Source: Chelonoidis abingdonii
Taxonomy: Eukaryota; Chordata; Testudines; Testudinidae
Length of the DNA stretch: 64,000 bases
Direction of reading: 5' to 3'
Assembly: GCF_003597395.2 (NCBI RefSeq)
Contig: NC_133770.1
Span: 14,987,432 to 15,051,431 of the forward strand
The position numbers and the translations under genes were made by a program. This document shows positions 12,488-23,528 of this stretch, piece after piece. Position 1 is the stretch's first letter; each line of letters opens with the position of its first letter. The notes beneath the pieces are model-generated. The model did not search any database and was not told the DNA's origin. It saw only the letters and a program-made list of their open reading frames with translations.

Positions 12488-14878
12488 TTCATAGAATCAT
12501 AGAACTGGAAGGGACCTCGAGAGGTCATCTAGTCTAGTCCCCTGCACTCATGGCAGGATTAAGTATTATCTAGACCAGGGGTCCCCAGCACATGCCCGTG
12601 GGCGCGTCTAAATGTGCCCACGTCTTGGTCGGCAGTGGATCATCTGCCAAAATGCCGCCGAATTTCTGTGGCGTTTCGGCGGCGATGCCTCTCGATGATG
12701 TCACTTGCTGCTGACAAGTGATGTAATCAAGAGGTGTCACCGCCAAAACACCGCAGAAATTTGGCAGTGATGCCTCTCAATGACACCACTTGCCACCGAC
12801 AAGCGATGTCATCAAGAGGCGTCGCTGCCGAAATGCCACAGAAATTTGGCGACATTTCGGTGGATGCTCCACCACCGCCACAGTCCTTCATCTGGCGCCT
12901 GCCAGATGAAAAGATTGGGGACCACTGATCTAGACCATCTCTGACATGTGTTTGTCCAACCTGCTCTTAAAAATCCCCAATCACAGAGATTCCACAACCT
13001 CCCTAGGCAATTTATTCCAGTGCTTAACCCCTCTGACAGTTAGAAAGTTTTTCCTAATGTCCAACCTAAACCACTCCTGCTGCAATTTAAGACCATTGCT
13101 TCTTGTCCTATCCTCAGTGGTTAAGAAGAACAATTTATTTCCCTCTTCCTTGTAACCACCTTTTATGTACATGAAAACTGTTATTATGTCCCCTTTCAGT
13201 CTTCTCTTCTCCGGACTAAACAAACCCAATTTTTTCAATCTTCCCTCATCGGTCACCTTTTCTAGACCTTTAATCCTTTTTGTTGCTCTTCTCTGGACTT
13301 TCTCCAGTTTGTTCACATCTTTCCTGAAATGCAGTACCCAGAACTGGACACAATACTTGAGTTGAGGCCTAATCAGTGTTTCCAATACTCCTACTAACAC
13401 ATTCCAGAATGATGTTTGGTTTTTTGCAACGGTGTTACACTGTTGACTCATATTTAGCTTGTGATCCACTATGACCCCCAGATCCCTTTCCACAGTACTC
13501 CTTCCTAGGCAGTCATTTCCAATTTTGTACATGTGCAACTGATTGTTCCTTCCTAAGTGGAGTACTTTGCATTTGTCCTTATTGAATTTCATCCTATTTA
13601 CTTCAGACCATTTCTCCAGTTTGTCCAAATCATTTTGAATTTTGTTCCTATCCTCCAAAGCACTTGCAACCTCCCAGCTTGCTATTGTCCACAAACTTTA
13701 TAAGTGTACTCTCTATGCCGTTATCTAAATAATTGATGAAGATATTGAACAGAACCAGACCCAGAACTGATCCCCGTGAGACCCCACTCATTATGCCCTT
13801 CCAGAATGACTGTGACCCACTGATAACTACTCTGGGAATGATATTCCAACCAGTTATGCACCCACCTTATAGTAGCTCCATCTAGGTTGTATTTCCCTAA
13901 TTTGTTTATGACAAAGTAATGCAAGACAGTATCAAAAGCCTTACTAAAGTTAAGATATATCATATCTACCACTTCCCCCCTATCCACAAGGCTTGTTACC
14001 CATCCAAGAAAGCTATCAGGTTGGTTTGACACAATTTGTTCTTAACATATCTATGCTGACTGTTGCTTATCACTTCATTATCTTCTAGATGTTTGCAAAT
14101 TGATTTCTTAATTATTTGCTCCATTATCTTTTCAGGTACAGAAGTTAAGCTGACTGGTCTGTAATTCCCTGGGTTGTCCTTATTTCCCTTTTTATAGATA
14201 GGCACTATGTTTGCCCTTTTCCAGTCTTCTGGAATGTCTCCCGTCTTCCCTGACTTTTCAAAGATAATTGCTAATGGCTCAGATATCTACTCAGTCAGCT
14301 TCTTGAGTATTCTAGGATGCATTTCATCAGGCCTTGGTGATTGGAAGACATCTAACTTGTCTAAGTAATTTTTTACTTGTTATTTCCCTATTTTAGATCT
14401 GATTCTACCTCATGTTCACTGGCATTCTCTGTGTTAGACATCCAAACACCACCAACTTTCTTGGTAAAGACCAAAACAAAGAAGTCAACAAACAAGCTCT
14501 GCCATTTCTACATTTTCTGTTATTGTCTCCCCCCACCCTCATTGAGTAACAGGTCTACTCTGTCCTTGGTCTTCCTCTTGCTTCTAATGTTTTCTTGTTA
14601 CCCTTACTGTCCCTATCAAGTTTGATCTCATTTTGTGCCTTGGGTTTTCTAATTTTGTCCCTACATACTTGTGTTATTTGTTTATATTCATCCTTTGTAA
14701 TTTGATCGAGTTTCCACTTTTTGTAGGACTCTTTTTTGAGTTTTAGATCATTGAAGATCTCCTGGTTAAGCCAAGGTAGTCTCTTGCCATACTTCCTATC
14801 TTGCCTATGCAGTGGGATAGTTTGCTTTTGTGCCCTTAATAATGACTTTCTGAAAAACTGCCAACTGTCTTCAATTGA
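12488..14878 (-). mobile_element. CR1 LINE (-), interrupted by a hAT MITE
   Basis: This is the longest CR1 copy. The minus strand runs from ORF2 text ([20 protein letters not shown]) through reverse-transcriptase and maturase-like parts (VDMIYLNFSKAFDTV; NGLKLQQEWFRLDIRKNFLT) to the CR1 3' end at 12488. Frameshifts split it into several open frames, and the catalytic region is decayed. The first 90 bp of its 3' end are separated from the rest by the hAT element. Confidence 0.92.
12576..12927. mobile_element. Nonautonomous hAT element (MITE), target duplication atctagac
   Basis: The 352-bp element has terminal inverted repeats (CAGGGGTCCCC...GGGGACCACTG) and an 8-bp duplication, atctagac, at 12568-12575 and 12928-12935. 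Its interior is GC-rich and self-complementary, around gaaatgcc/ggcatttc-type words. It has no transposase. It lies inside CR1. Confidence 0.92.
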
Positions 14879-15015
14879 GACAAGGTGGGTGAGGTAATAT
14901 ATTTGATTGGACCAACATCTGTTGGTGAGAGAGAGAACTTTCAAGCTACACAGATCTCTTATTCAGGTCTGGGAAAGGAACTTTCAGAATCAAAGCAACA
15001 TGCTCATATTCGTGT
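14879..15015 (-). repeat. Penelope-like tail fragment with hammerhead-like motif
   Basis: The minus strand contains CTGAATA, a potential stem (gagatctgtgtagctt) and GAAAG, in the order of a hammerhead ribozyme core (see findings). The sequence gaggtaatat...ggaccaacat...gttggtgagagag is a turtle dispersed repeat that I recognise. Confidence 0.5.
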
Positions 15016-15316
15016 GGGTCAACCTGTTGAACATGAACCACATCTACTAGGACTCGAGGAAGATTTTTTTCTTTTTTGATTGAAAGGCTTTGTTACAAAT
15101 GTGGATAATTTGTTATCATTTTTTCTCATTAAATTAGCTCCATCTCAGCAAAGACCTAACATGCCTTCAAGTGCTATGGAAAGAGGGACAACTCAATGTG
15201 AAGACTGTTGGACATGAAGGTCTCAGGAATCGAAAACTTTATACTTGAAAATTTCTTAAATACAGTGATAACTGAGTTTGTTAATGAACTTCTATTATTT
15301 TAAAATATAATATTCT
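15016..15316 (+). other. Intron 2 end, nothing recognised
   Basis: Unassigned sequence up to the U12 branch site. Confidence 0.4.
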
Positions 15317-15336
15317 TTCCTTAACTCATTATTTAC
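15317..15336 (+). promoter_or_regulatory. U12-type branch site and AC 3' splice site of intron 2
   Basis: TTCCTTAAC at 15317-15325 is the consensus U12 branch sequence. The AC acceptor at 15335-15336 lies about 11-12 bases downstream of the branch adenosine, the short spacing that U12 introns require. It pairs with the AT donor at 6245. Confidence 0.93.
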
Positions 15337-15426
15337 GTGGTTTACTGCGTTTATTTTGTTTACTGTTCTATTCAATTGTGCACTGATGATTGCAAATCAA
15401 AAGCTAGTGACAACCGAAAATATGGA
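15337..15426 (+). CDS. SCN11A-like: Na+ channel coding exon 3: domain I S1 (residues 131-161)
   Basis: This 90-bp exon has no ATG of its own and was found from the U12 branch site. Its first base completes CC/G (Pro131), and it then reads WFTAFILFTVLFNCALM, a hydrophobic S1 with the conserved NC. The short S1-S2 loop ANQKLVTTENM follows. The donor GGA/gtaagt is strong and the exon ends in phase 2. Ninety bases is the family size. Without this exon, exons 2 and 4 would still join in frame (90 is a multiple of 3), but S1 would be missing. Confidence 0.95.
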
Positions 15427-15578
15427 GTAAGTACTTGTTTACTCTTTCTCCTGCTCTAAAGTAGGGAGAATGAAGAACTGAACTAATAGATTAAATGAGG
15501 GTAGGATGTGGTGTGTGGAGTCTTCCTTCCTGGCCTCTGGGGATTTGGGAGTCACTTGGGAGCTCCTTGAGAGCATAA

Positions 15579-15755
15579 AGAACAGGAGTACTTGTGGCAC
15601 CTTAGAGACTAACAAATTTATTTCAGCATTTATTTCGTGAGCTACGAAAGCTCATGCTGAAATAAATTTGTTAGTTTCTAAGGTGCCACAATACCCCTGT
15701 TCTTTTTGCGGATACAGACTAACATGGCTGCTACTCTGAAACTTGAGAGCATAGC
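15579..15755. repeat. Penelope-like tail in head-to-head fold-back
   Basis: A left arm at 15579-15630 (ggagtacttgtggcacctta...) is the reverse complement of a right arm at 15652-15703. A short loop holds gtgagctacgaaagc, a remnant of the hammerhead stem. A single-copy tail, cagactaacatggctgctac, follows. Confidence 0.75.
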
Positions 15756-16565
15756 TTCTCTGCCATCTAACTTTGCTGGCTGATGCAAGATGTTCACTTC
15801 TTCCTCACCCTGTTTGGAGAAGCAGTTCTACATAGGAGTTCTAACCCTCAGTATACCTTATACTTTGGGGAGCTCAGAGCTGCAGTTATTTATGGGGGCT
15901 ATAAAGAGGGGAAAGTTCCTTGCACCATCCCTGTTGCTTTGTGCACCTGTGCTGAGTACAGCCTCAATTTAGCCCATAATATTATAAAGCAAAGATTATT
16001 ATAGTGTCTTGTTACATTTTGTAACTGTGCGCTACATCCATAGTTAGTTTTTGCAGATGAAATCCTGGCCCCACTGAAGTCAATGGAAGTTTTGCCATTG
16101 ACTGCAGTGGGCCTGGATTTCACCTCTAGCATTTTGGGGTTACCATATTTATATGGCTTAGTTTGGTGCTGGTGGGAGGTTGGGTCCTTTGGTTTATTTT
16201 TGTTTTTTTGAGTATATTTAAAAGAGGAACAGTCCTTTTAGACTGTTCAAGATAAAGAAATCTGTATTGTTAATTTTTATTTTTGTAAATAGGCTTGAAA
16301 TACAGTGCAGAAATATGCACAAATTTGTGCATACTGTTTCCACAACTGCATGCAAATCAGGCTACGAATTCAGGAAGGGAACGACATATTCAAACTTGAA
16401 CACATTACAGTGCTGGCAGTAGTCTGCATATGTATTGTCCCATTTTTCATAAATTCTCTACACTCACAAAGGGAATAGCTCACAACATAAGAAAAAACGG
16501 TGTCCCTGAAACCCTTCTGATTTAAATACTAAAATATATGCTTTCTTGAACATTTTGCTTCTCAG
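15756..16565 (+). other. Intron 3, nothing recognised
   Basis: No gene or clear repeat seen. Confidence 0.35.
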
Positions 16566-16694
16566 GTTAATTTTTGCTGGTATTTACACTTGTGAAATAT
16601 TGATAAAAGTATTAGCAAGTGGATTTGTTTGGAATCAATTCACCTTCCTTCGCGATCCATGGAACATTATGGATTTAATTATTATTGATATAAT
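16566..16694 (+). CDS. SCN11A-like: Na+ channel coding exon 4: domain I S2-S3 (residues 161-204)
   Basis: The acceptor gcttctcag ends at 16565 and the donor is AT/gtaagt. The 129-bp length equals the family size. The exon encodes S2 ([16 protein letters not shown], with the conserved Glu of the charge-transfer region), then FTFLRDPWN and S3 (IMDLIIIDI, with the conserved Asp). Other family members have WNWLDF where this has WNIMDL. The counter-charges that normally pair with S4 arginines are thus still present, although S4 in the next exon is depleted. Confidence 0.95.
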
Positions 16695-16889
16695 GTAAGT
16701 AACACTCTTTTCCCCAAGGGGCTAACATTCAGTTAAACTATATTTTGCTTGTGTTGAAGTTCTCTGGAGTATTGGGTATTCCACATGCTTTTGACTTTGA
16801 TTGTCACTGAACTGCTATCTTGTATCTCATGTCTGTTGTGGAGCTCACTTTCTATTCTCTGTACATTCTTACGTTGCATTCATTGCCTA

Positions 16890-17010
16890 TTATTTCTTTC
16901 TTTATTTATTTATTTGTACTACTGTACTGTGTATGAGCCCAGACATGGACCAGGACCTCACTGTGTTAGGTGCTTTACAAACACAGAACAAAATATAAGG
17001 CAAATTAAAA
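16890..17010 (+). repeat. Old interspersed repeat (MIR/SINE-like)
   Basis: It contains ttatttgtactactg...gtgttaggtgctttacaaac. A second copy with ccattgtgctaggtactgta lies at 27995-28080. This is a widespread amniote repeat; I am unsure of its family name. Confidence 0.5.
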
Positions 17011-18225
17011 CAGATGGATACAGACAGATGAAGGAATACAAGGAAACAATGAGACAATGTTGTTTAAATAGAAAAGACACTTAGTGGGGGAAGAGGTAAA
17101 AATTCAAGCAGAGTGAACCATATGATAGATGGCAAATATCATGTTACTGCTATGATTTTTCGCATGGGTTTATTTAGGAAAGGGTCAGCTAAATTTAAAA
17201 AAAGGGAAGTGGGGCAGAAAAGGAAGAGCAGATGTGGACTGAAGCTGAGGTGAAGAGACTGATGGAAGCGGGTGGATTGAGCTGGAACAAATAGCCAATC
17301 CACACAAGACAGAGAAAGTTAGAATATTCTGCAGTTTAATTGGAAAGTCCAGGGATCCCTGCTTTCACTGCACCTGTTCCTACTGGTTAGCGTCTCTGAC
17401 AGGCTATTCTTGCAATTGTCCCCAATTGCCACAGGATGTACTTAGGGGTGGCACTGCCTGGTGGGTCCTAGTGACCTCAAAGTGTGTTTGGAGTCTCTTC
17501 TGCACAATTATGTGTCCAGAGGGATGCCCAGAGTGGGGGGCTCAAGGTGGTTGACTGGACTTCATTTTACTCCCTCCCCCACAGTGCAATAATCTCTGCA
17601 TTAGCTATGTATATTCCTATCAGCTGCAATGTGACCAACATCTGTCACATGTTATTTGTTTTCTCATCAGGGGGAGAAGTGCGTGCAGTGGAATTTCCTG
17701 TTTTGGCAGGGATTTTTTTCTAAATATACCTGTTGCTATGTATTATCTTAGAGAAGACAAGGTTAAAGAAATGTTCCTTGGCATGGACCATAAGATAGTA
17801 AGGTTTGTGATGGTCCTTGGTTCCTGGGGAATTCATGTGACAGTCTTGAATGAAACACTGAGAAAGTTCTGTCTCGCAAAGATGAGCATTTACCTTATGG
17901 TAGAGGGTTTCATTGTGCCTGAGGAGCGAAGTTGTTGACCATGGTTTTTGTTCTAGAATGTAGGTGGCCTTTTAGATATCCTTGTAGATAAGGATTGAGA
18001 TCTTAAACATGAATCATAATTCTATGGGAACCGGTGAAGGGAGCAGAGGAGAGGGCGTGGTGCATTTACATAGCATATCCAGAATTAGGGCTGGCAGCTC
18101 CACCTGCCTAATGAGCAACAGGGGACTCATAGCTAAATCGTAGCTGACATGCAGCAAAATCACCTGATTGGCCAGATTTAGGAACAGGGGGACCCAGCTT
18201 GAAGGGGTCTCTGTAGGTCCCAAAA
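17011..18225 (+). other. Intron 4, nothing recognised
   Basis: About 1.2 kb with no supported gene. Short open frames have no family resemblance. Confidence 0.35.
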
Positions 18226-18229
18226 GCCT

Positions 18230-19180
18230 GCCTAGCAGCCTTTGGGATGCTAGCCAAACATCTTGAGTTTGCGGATATTTTCGACAAGAAGAAGGCTGAC
18301 ATTCTGCCCCTTCATCGGCACTATGATTGTCCTATAGGTCTGGAGCTGAGGTTCCCTTTGAACTGGACTGAAACTATAGGCACTTAGAGACTATCTCTGA
18401 GAGAACTCAGAAAAGGGGTTCATCTGCCCTTCCACATCACTGGCTGGGGCAGCCAAACTTTTTTATGGCCAAGAAAGATGGCTCTCTGCTCTCGTGACTA
18501 CCAGGCATTGAATAAAATAACCATCCAGAATCAGTACCCCTGCTGTATATCAATGAACTCTTTGAGAGACTTCACTCCACTAGGGTGTTTACCAGATTAG
18601 ATCTCTATGGAACCAATAACCTGGCTTGGATGTGGGAAGGGAAAAAGTGGAAGGCTTCCTTCCATACCAACTATCTGATGAAGTCCTTTAAACTATATAA
18701 TACCCCAGTGACCTTCCAACATTTTATCAACTATATCTTTAGGGATATGCTGGATCAGTTTGTTGTGATATACCTTGATGATATCCTCATCTTTTCTGAA
18801 GATCAGACTCTTCATAATCAACATGTGCACTGCATCCTGGAGAAGCCAATTTGATCAGAATACAACCAAGTTCCTAGGTTATATTATTTCCCCTGAGGCA
18901 CTAACTGTGGATCCCTGCAAGGTTGCCACCATCTCTAACTGGACAGCCCTTACAGACTCATGCAGGGTGCAGTGGCTCCTGAGCTTTTCCAGCTTTTACT
19001 GGTGGATTATTTGAGACTTTTTGCATCTGGTAGCTCTGCTGATTGCACTCCCCTCGAAGGAAACTGTTTGTCAGATCCCTGGAGGCCCAACTTGCCTTTA
19101 ACCACTCGAAGAGGACTTTTACCTCAGTGCCCTGATCTCACCCTGTCATGTACAGTAAAAGTTGATGCATCCATCTTCTC
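18230..19180 (+). mobile_element. Gypsy-type retrotransposon pol fragment (+), decayed
   Basis: Reverse-transcriptase text runs FTRLDLYGTNNLAWM, then TFQHFINYIFRDMLD and VVIYLDDILIFSED (catalytic YLDD intact), then FLGYIISPEALTVDP (thumb). A few frameshifts and stops disrupt it. Gag, integrase and own LTRs are not evident. It abuts the LTR at 19186, but whether the two belong together is unclear. Confidence 0.85.
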
Positions 19181-19185
19181 CACTG

Positions 19186-20093
19186 TGTAGGAAAGTTTCC
19201 CTGTATAAATGTTCAGTTATGTCCATGTTGATGACTATGTATTTTTTACGTATAGTTATAAGGAACTGTGTTAATTAAGGTAATGTGGCTAAAGAACCCT
19301 GTGATTCAAAATGAAGTCTGGACAGTTAACAACTCCAACTTCATGTTTGTCGCATTTCTTCTTGTCACTTGTGACAGGAAGGAACAATGGCCACCAGGGG
19401 TCCAGTTCAGACCCGTTCAAACCTGGAATGTTCGCGCCATAGAATATGTAAAAGGACTGCATGCCCTAACCGATGGGTTGTTCATCTGAGAGGCAGCCGG
19501 TATCAGATTTGTTTGTGCGGGCTATTTGCAAATTCACAGAACCTGGTGGAAACAGAGCTGGTATTGCAAAAACATTCCTAAGAAGTGGTAGGCATAGGAC
19601 ACTCATGTAAATATATTCCAGAAGAGTAGTACCAGAACACCCCAATACCAAGTATGGCATAAATACACTCCCCAAAGATAACAGAGATACACTAACCCCT
19701 CCTAAAGATAAGATCAGGATGACAACGTGATGGATAGAGATATTTTGTTCAAACCAAGAGGTACAAGGTAAAGGGTGGTAACTAATCACATCAGAAGGGC
19801 AATACATAACTTGTTTGTATCAGTATATAAAGAGGAGTGTCAGAGGGGGAGTCGTCCAGCCAAGGGGGGAATGGAAAGTCCTGCCATTCACAGAGCTGAG
19901 TCAATTTGTAATGGGCATACCTGTCCACGTAACTGTAGACGTTGATCCAGGGAGCTTGGGCCATGCTTTGTTAACAATAAACCAGGCCTTCATTACTGAA
20001 TGGAGTCTGCGGTTTTCTTGGGCAGTTTGATCAAAGCCTGCTGTACAGGCTGTCTGGCCAGAGCCAGTGCAGCACGCAGAGAGAATACACACA
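19186..20093 (+). repeat. Solo LTR (+), perfect 5-bp duplication cactg
   Basis: It runs TGTAGGAAAG to ACACA, with cactg at 19181-19185 and 20094-20098. A TATA-like tatataaagagg lies near 19825 and aataaacca near 19976. It ends about 430 bp before exon 5. Confidence 0.8.
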
Positions 20094-20098
20094 CACTG

Positions 20099-20526
20099 TC
20101 AACAGCTGATGACACTAGGAGCTAGCCTTTTCTCAAGCAATCAGGAAATGAATGCAAATACAAAAACGTATATATTAAGACCAAATTTTTCAAATGTGGG
20201 TGCCTAAAGTTAGACAGCCAAATTTATATTTAGGCACCAAAATAAAAATTTCCAGCTCTTCTTTTTGTCTTTCAGAACTGCTGGACAAGGTACCAACCTT
20301 TTATTTCAATCCCCAAATATGTATTAGGTGCTTGACTTCGGACAGTTTTGAAAATATTTGATGTAATCCTTGACTAAATGGCATGTTTGTCTCTTAAAAT
20401 ATTTTGCATGAGGATACGCTCTGAAAGCTGATATCTGAAACAGCCTTATAAAATGGTTGCCCGGTTCATTCTGTTCAGTAGTATTTTCTCTCATGTAATT
20501 TAAATAACTATGGTTTGATTTTACAG
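20099..20526 (+). other. Intron 4 end, nothing recognised
   Basis: Plain intronic sequence. Confidence 0.4.
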
Positions 20527-20618
20527 GTATGTGACCCTATGTGCCCACAGAAGTCAGTATTCATATTTTCAGATTTTCAGGCTATTCATATTTTTAAAAG
20601 CTTTATCAATAATCCCAG
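20527..20618 (+). CDS. SCN11A-like: Na+ channel coding exon 5: domain I S3-S4 and voltage sensor (residues 204-235)
   Basis: The acceptor gattttacag and donor CCAG/gtaaga frame a 92-bp exon, the family size. It encodes the S3-S4 loop (MYVTLCAHRSQYSY) and S4 (FQIFRLFIFLKALSIIP). Aligned to the usual LRTFRVLRALK pattern, the first charge is Gln219, the second is Arg222, the third is Ile225 and the fourth is Lys228. Two of four gating charges are thus neutral. The substitution is local, since the splice sites, frame and flanking residues are normal. In mammals this is the position of an alternatively spliced exon in some SCN genes. I saw no second copy here. Confidence 0.94.
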
Positions 20619-21804
20619 GTAAGAAGCAACGATTCTTGCTGTCTGGCTCTCTGCTGCAAATGTTTTCTCTCTTATTCCTTCACTGTTGTTGTTTTCAATC
20701 ATTCTGTCACTTTTTATGTATGGCTATCCTTACATGAGCAAAATCCTTAGTCTTAAAAGTATTCACAATATGTCAAGCACTGAAAACAATTTTGGGAGAA
20801 AATGAGGTTAAGCACTAAGGGTCCAGTGTTGAAGTTGTTACTTGGTCCAAAACAAAAGCTAATAAGAGTTTTGCATGAGTAAGGACTTCAAGGTTATACC
20901 CAAATCTGCAGTCAACATTTACATACCATTTCTTTTAGCAAACACTATAAATAGAAATAATTTACTACAATACACACACTGAGAACAGGTGAGTGAAGGT
21001 AATATATCAATAAAATATATTTTACAACATTGATCTGTGAGCACAAGTGAATATTTCCCAATACTTCTAAAACTGGGAAACACCTTATATCATATTGGGG
21101 CCTGGTAGCAATCACTGTATTAAAGTTCATTAACGCTCTTGTTTAACCCCCTGTTTTCAATTGCGTTTAACTTTGTCGAAGTGTAATTGCTCAGGCAAAT
21201 GTTTTCCACACTTTGGCTTCTGTCTCATGTTGATTTTTTTTTCCCCAAAATATAGGTAAAAGTTGTGCTGCTGTTTTCAAGAGCAAGATTTGTGAAAAAT
21301 AGGCAGTCTGGACAGGATTAATAAGATTTTCCAGCCATGTTTATGGAGAGCTCTTGCTGTCTGCATGAAAATTTGTTCCCATTTGGCTAAGTTATAAGTG
21401 TCAGGAAAATTACCATTTGCACATATGCTGTAGGAATTGTTAGTCTTGCACCTAAATTCTCTGAACATTCCATGTGTTCCATACTTATTGAGCCTGCTAA
21501 AGCAGCCACACCAATTTAAACGTCTGAACAGGATGCAGAAAAAATGGATCTCTTTCCTCCTCCTACCCCCAACTTTTGGCTTCAGTGAAGGAGTATAGGA
21601 GATTATGAGTTCAAATCTCCTATTTTCTACACACTGGTGTTAATAACTCCATGCCCTTCATGACCCCTTAATACTGAGCAAGCCCTTATACCCCTACACC
21701 AGGAGACAGCCAAGTGCTAGTTTCTGATCATCTACCCATTTTACAGAAAAACTAACTGCACAAGGTCATATCTGACATATTTACAAATAATGGACTCCAT
21801 GTCT
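20619..21804 (+). other. Intron 5 start, nothing recognised
   Basis: No gene or clear repeat. Confidence 0.35.
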
Positions 21805-22340
21805 CTAATATAGCAGACAGAGCAGCAGAGAATCTTGTGGCACCTTATAGATTAACAGACTTTTGGAGCATGAGCTTTTGTGGGCGAATACCCACTTCAT
21901 CAGATGCATGTAGTGGAAATTTCCAGGGGCAGGTATATATATGTTAGCAAGCAAGCTAGAGATAACGGGGTTAGTTCAATCAGGGAGGATGAGGCCCTGT
22001 TTAGGCAGTTGAGGTGTGAAAACAGAGAGGAGAAACTGGTCTGTAGTGCAAGCCGTTACAGTCTTGGTTCAATCCGGAGCTGATGGTGTCAATTTGCAGA
22101 TGAACTGAAGCTCAGCAGTTTCCTTTGAAGTCTTGTCCTGAAGTTTTTTGCTGCAGGATGGCCACTTAAGGTCTGCTATAGTGTGGCCCAGAGAGGTTGA
22201 AGAGCTCTCCTGCAGGTTTTTGTATATTGTCATTCCTAATATCTGATTTGTGTCCATTTATTCTTTTCCGTAGGATAAGATATTAGGAATGGCAATATAC
22301 AAAAACCTGTAGGAGAGCACTTCAACCTCTCTGGCCACAT
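21805..22340 (-). mobile_element. Penelope-like element 3' part with GIY-YIG endonuclease remnant and fold-back
   Basis: The minus strand reads GHTIADLK...KTSKETAELQFICKL (22195-22090), which matches the C-terminal part of the GIY-YIG endonuclease in vertebrate Penelope-like elements. Downstream on the minus strand comes a tail with a hammerhead-type core (21903-21876) and AGGTGCCACAAG. At 22265-22335 a second, inverted copy of the atatacaaaaacctg segment forms a hairpin with 22190-22255. Confidence 0.7.
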
Positions 22341-23528
22341 TTGATTTTTTTATTATAGGTCTCATTGCACATGGAAGCAGTGTTGACTATCTCTGTCATT
22401 TCAGAATTGTTACTTATAAAGCTCTTAATTCTGTGGTAAATGTATGCTACAACAGAGATAAGTGCTTTTTTTAAAAAAAATCAGACTGGTTTTCCTGCCT
22501 TCACCACACTGAGTACAAAGATTAAAATTAACTCTCATTTTTGTGGTGGAAACTACTATTTCCACAAAAAATTCATAAGAATAGTAATAAGGTTTGGGTT
22601 TTAAAAATCCTCAGTGTAGTTTGCCATTAGTTTTGCAGATGATGAGATTGTTTTTGCACAGATCTTCTCTAACACTTCTAGAAGTACTATATTTAAGGAT
22701 GGGACTGCTGATTGAATATGGAAAATAGATCACTACAATCTCCAAGTTTGTGCACTCAATACCTTTTACATGAATGCTAAATTCACTTGCAAAAAGATCA
22801 TTAAAAAAACCCCTCCAAATTCTAGTGTTTACGCTCACAGCCCTAACGCCTTCATAAAGTCTGTCTATAGTAAACAATATCCTAACACACCTTTAATAAA
22901 TAGGTGACAAATATCTTAAAATTGTATATTTAACTCTTATTTTCAATATGCATTCTGAATTCAAGATAGAAAAGCCATTAAAAATTCTGAATTACTGCTG
23001 CCCATTGATTTGATTACTTTGTGCCTCACTATGTGCCTGTAACTTATAATTAGCAACTTTTTCTTTCCTTTGTCTTAAATAGGTTATCTTTTTGAAATAG
23101 TGGGCCCTGTTATGCACTGTCTTCTCAGACAAAACTCCTTGCAGTCTATAAGGGTTTTACCTTGATTTAAAAGTCAAATCAATAAAACACAAACTACTTG
23201 CTTGAGTTTAAGCACATGCAAAAGTCTATCCTTATTCAGCAAAACTCCTACGAATGTGCTTGCATACTTTGCCAAATCAGGACCTTGGGGAGTGAGGATC
23301 AGCCTCAGAGGGAAGTAAAAAACCAAAGTTAGTGAGAAAATTACAATAAAACTAAATTATTCCTAGTCCTGTGTTTTACTGTATCTCATTTTATGGTATA
23401 GAGTTGTAAAAATATGTGCAGTGCATGTGGGCCCTGTTTATGTAATTGAAGCTGTGGTACATAGTCAAATGGGTCTAGATATTATTTTCTCTTCTCAAAC
23501 TACATTTTGTTCAATTTTATTTTTCTAG
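22341..23528 (+). other. Intron 5 end, nothing recognised
   Basis: AT-rich; no gene or named repeat. Confidence 0.35.

Noticed and set aside
12981..13694. A 237-codon minus-strand open frame as a host gene
   Set aside because: It is CR1 reverse-transcriptase/C-terminal sequence of an interrupted LINE copy.
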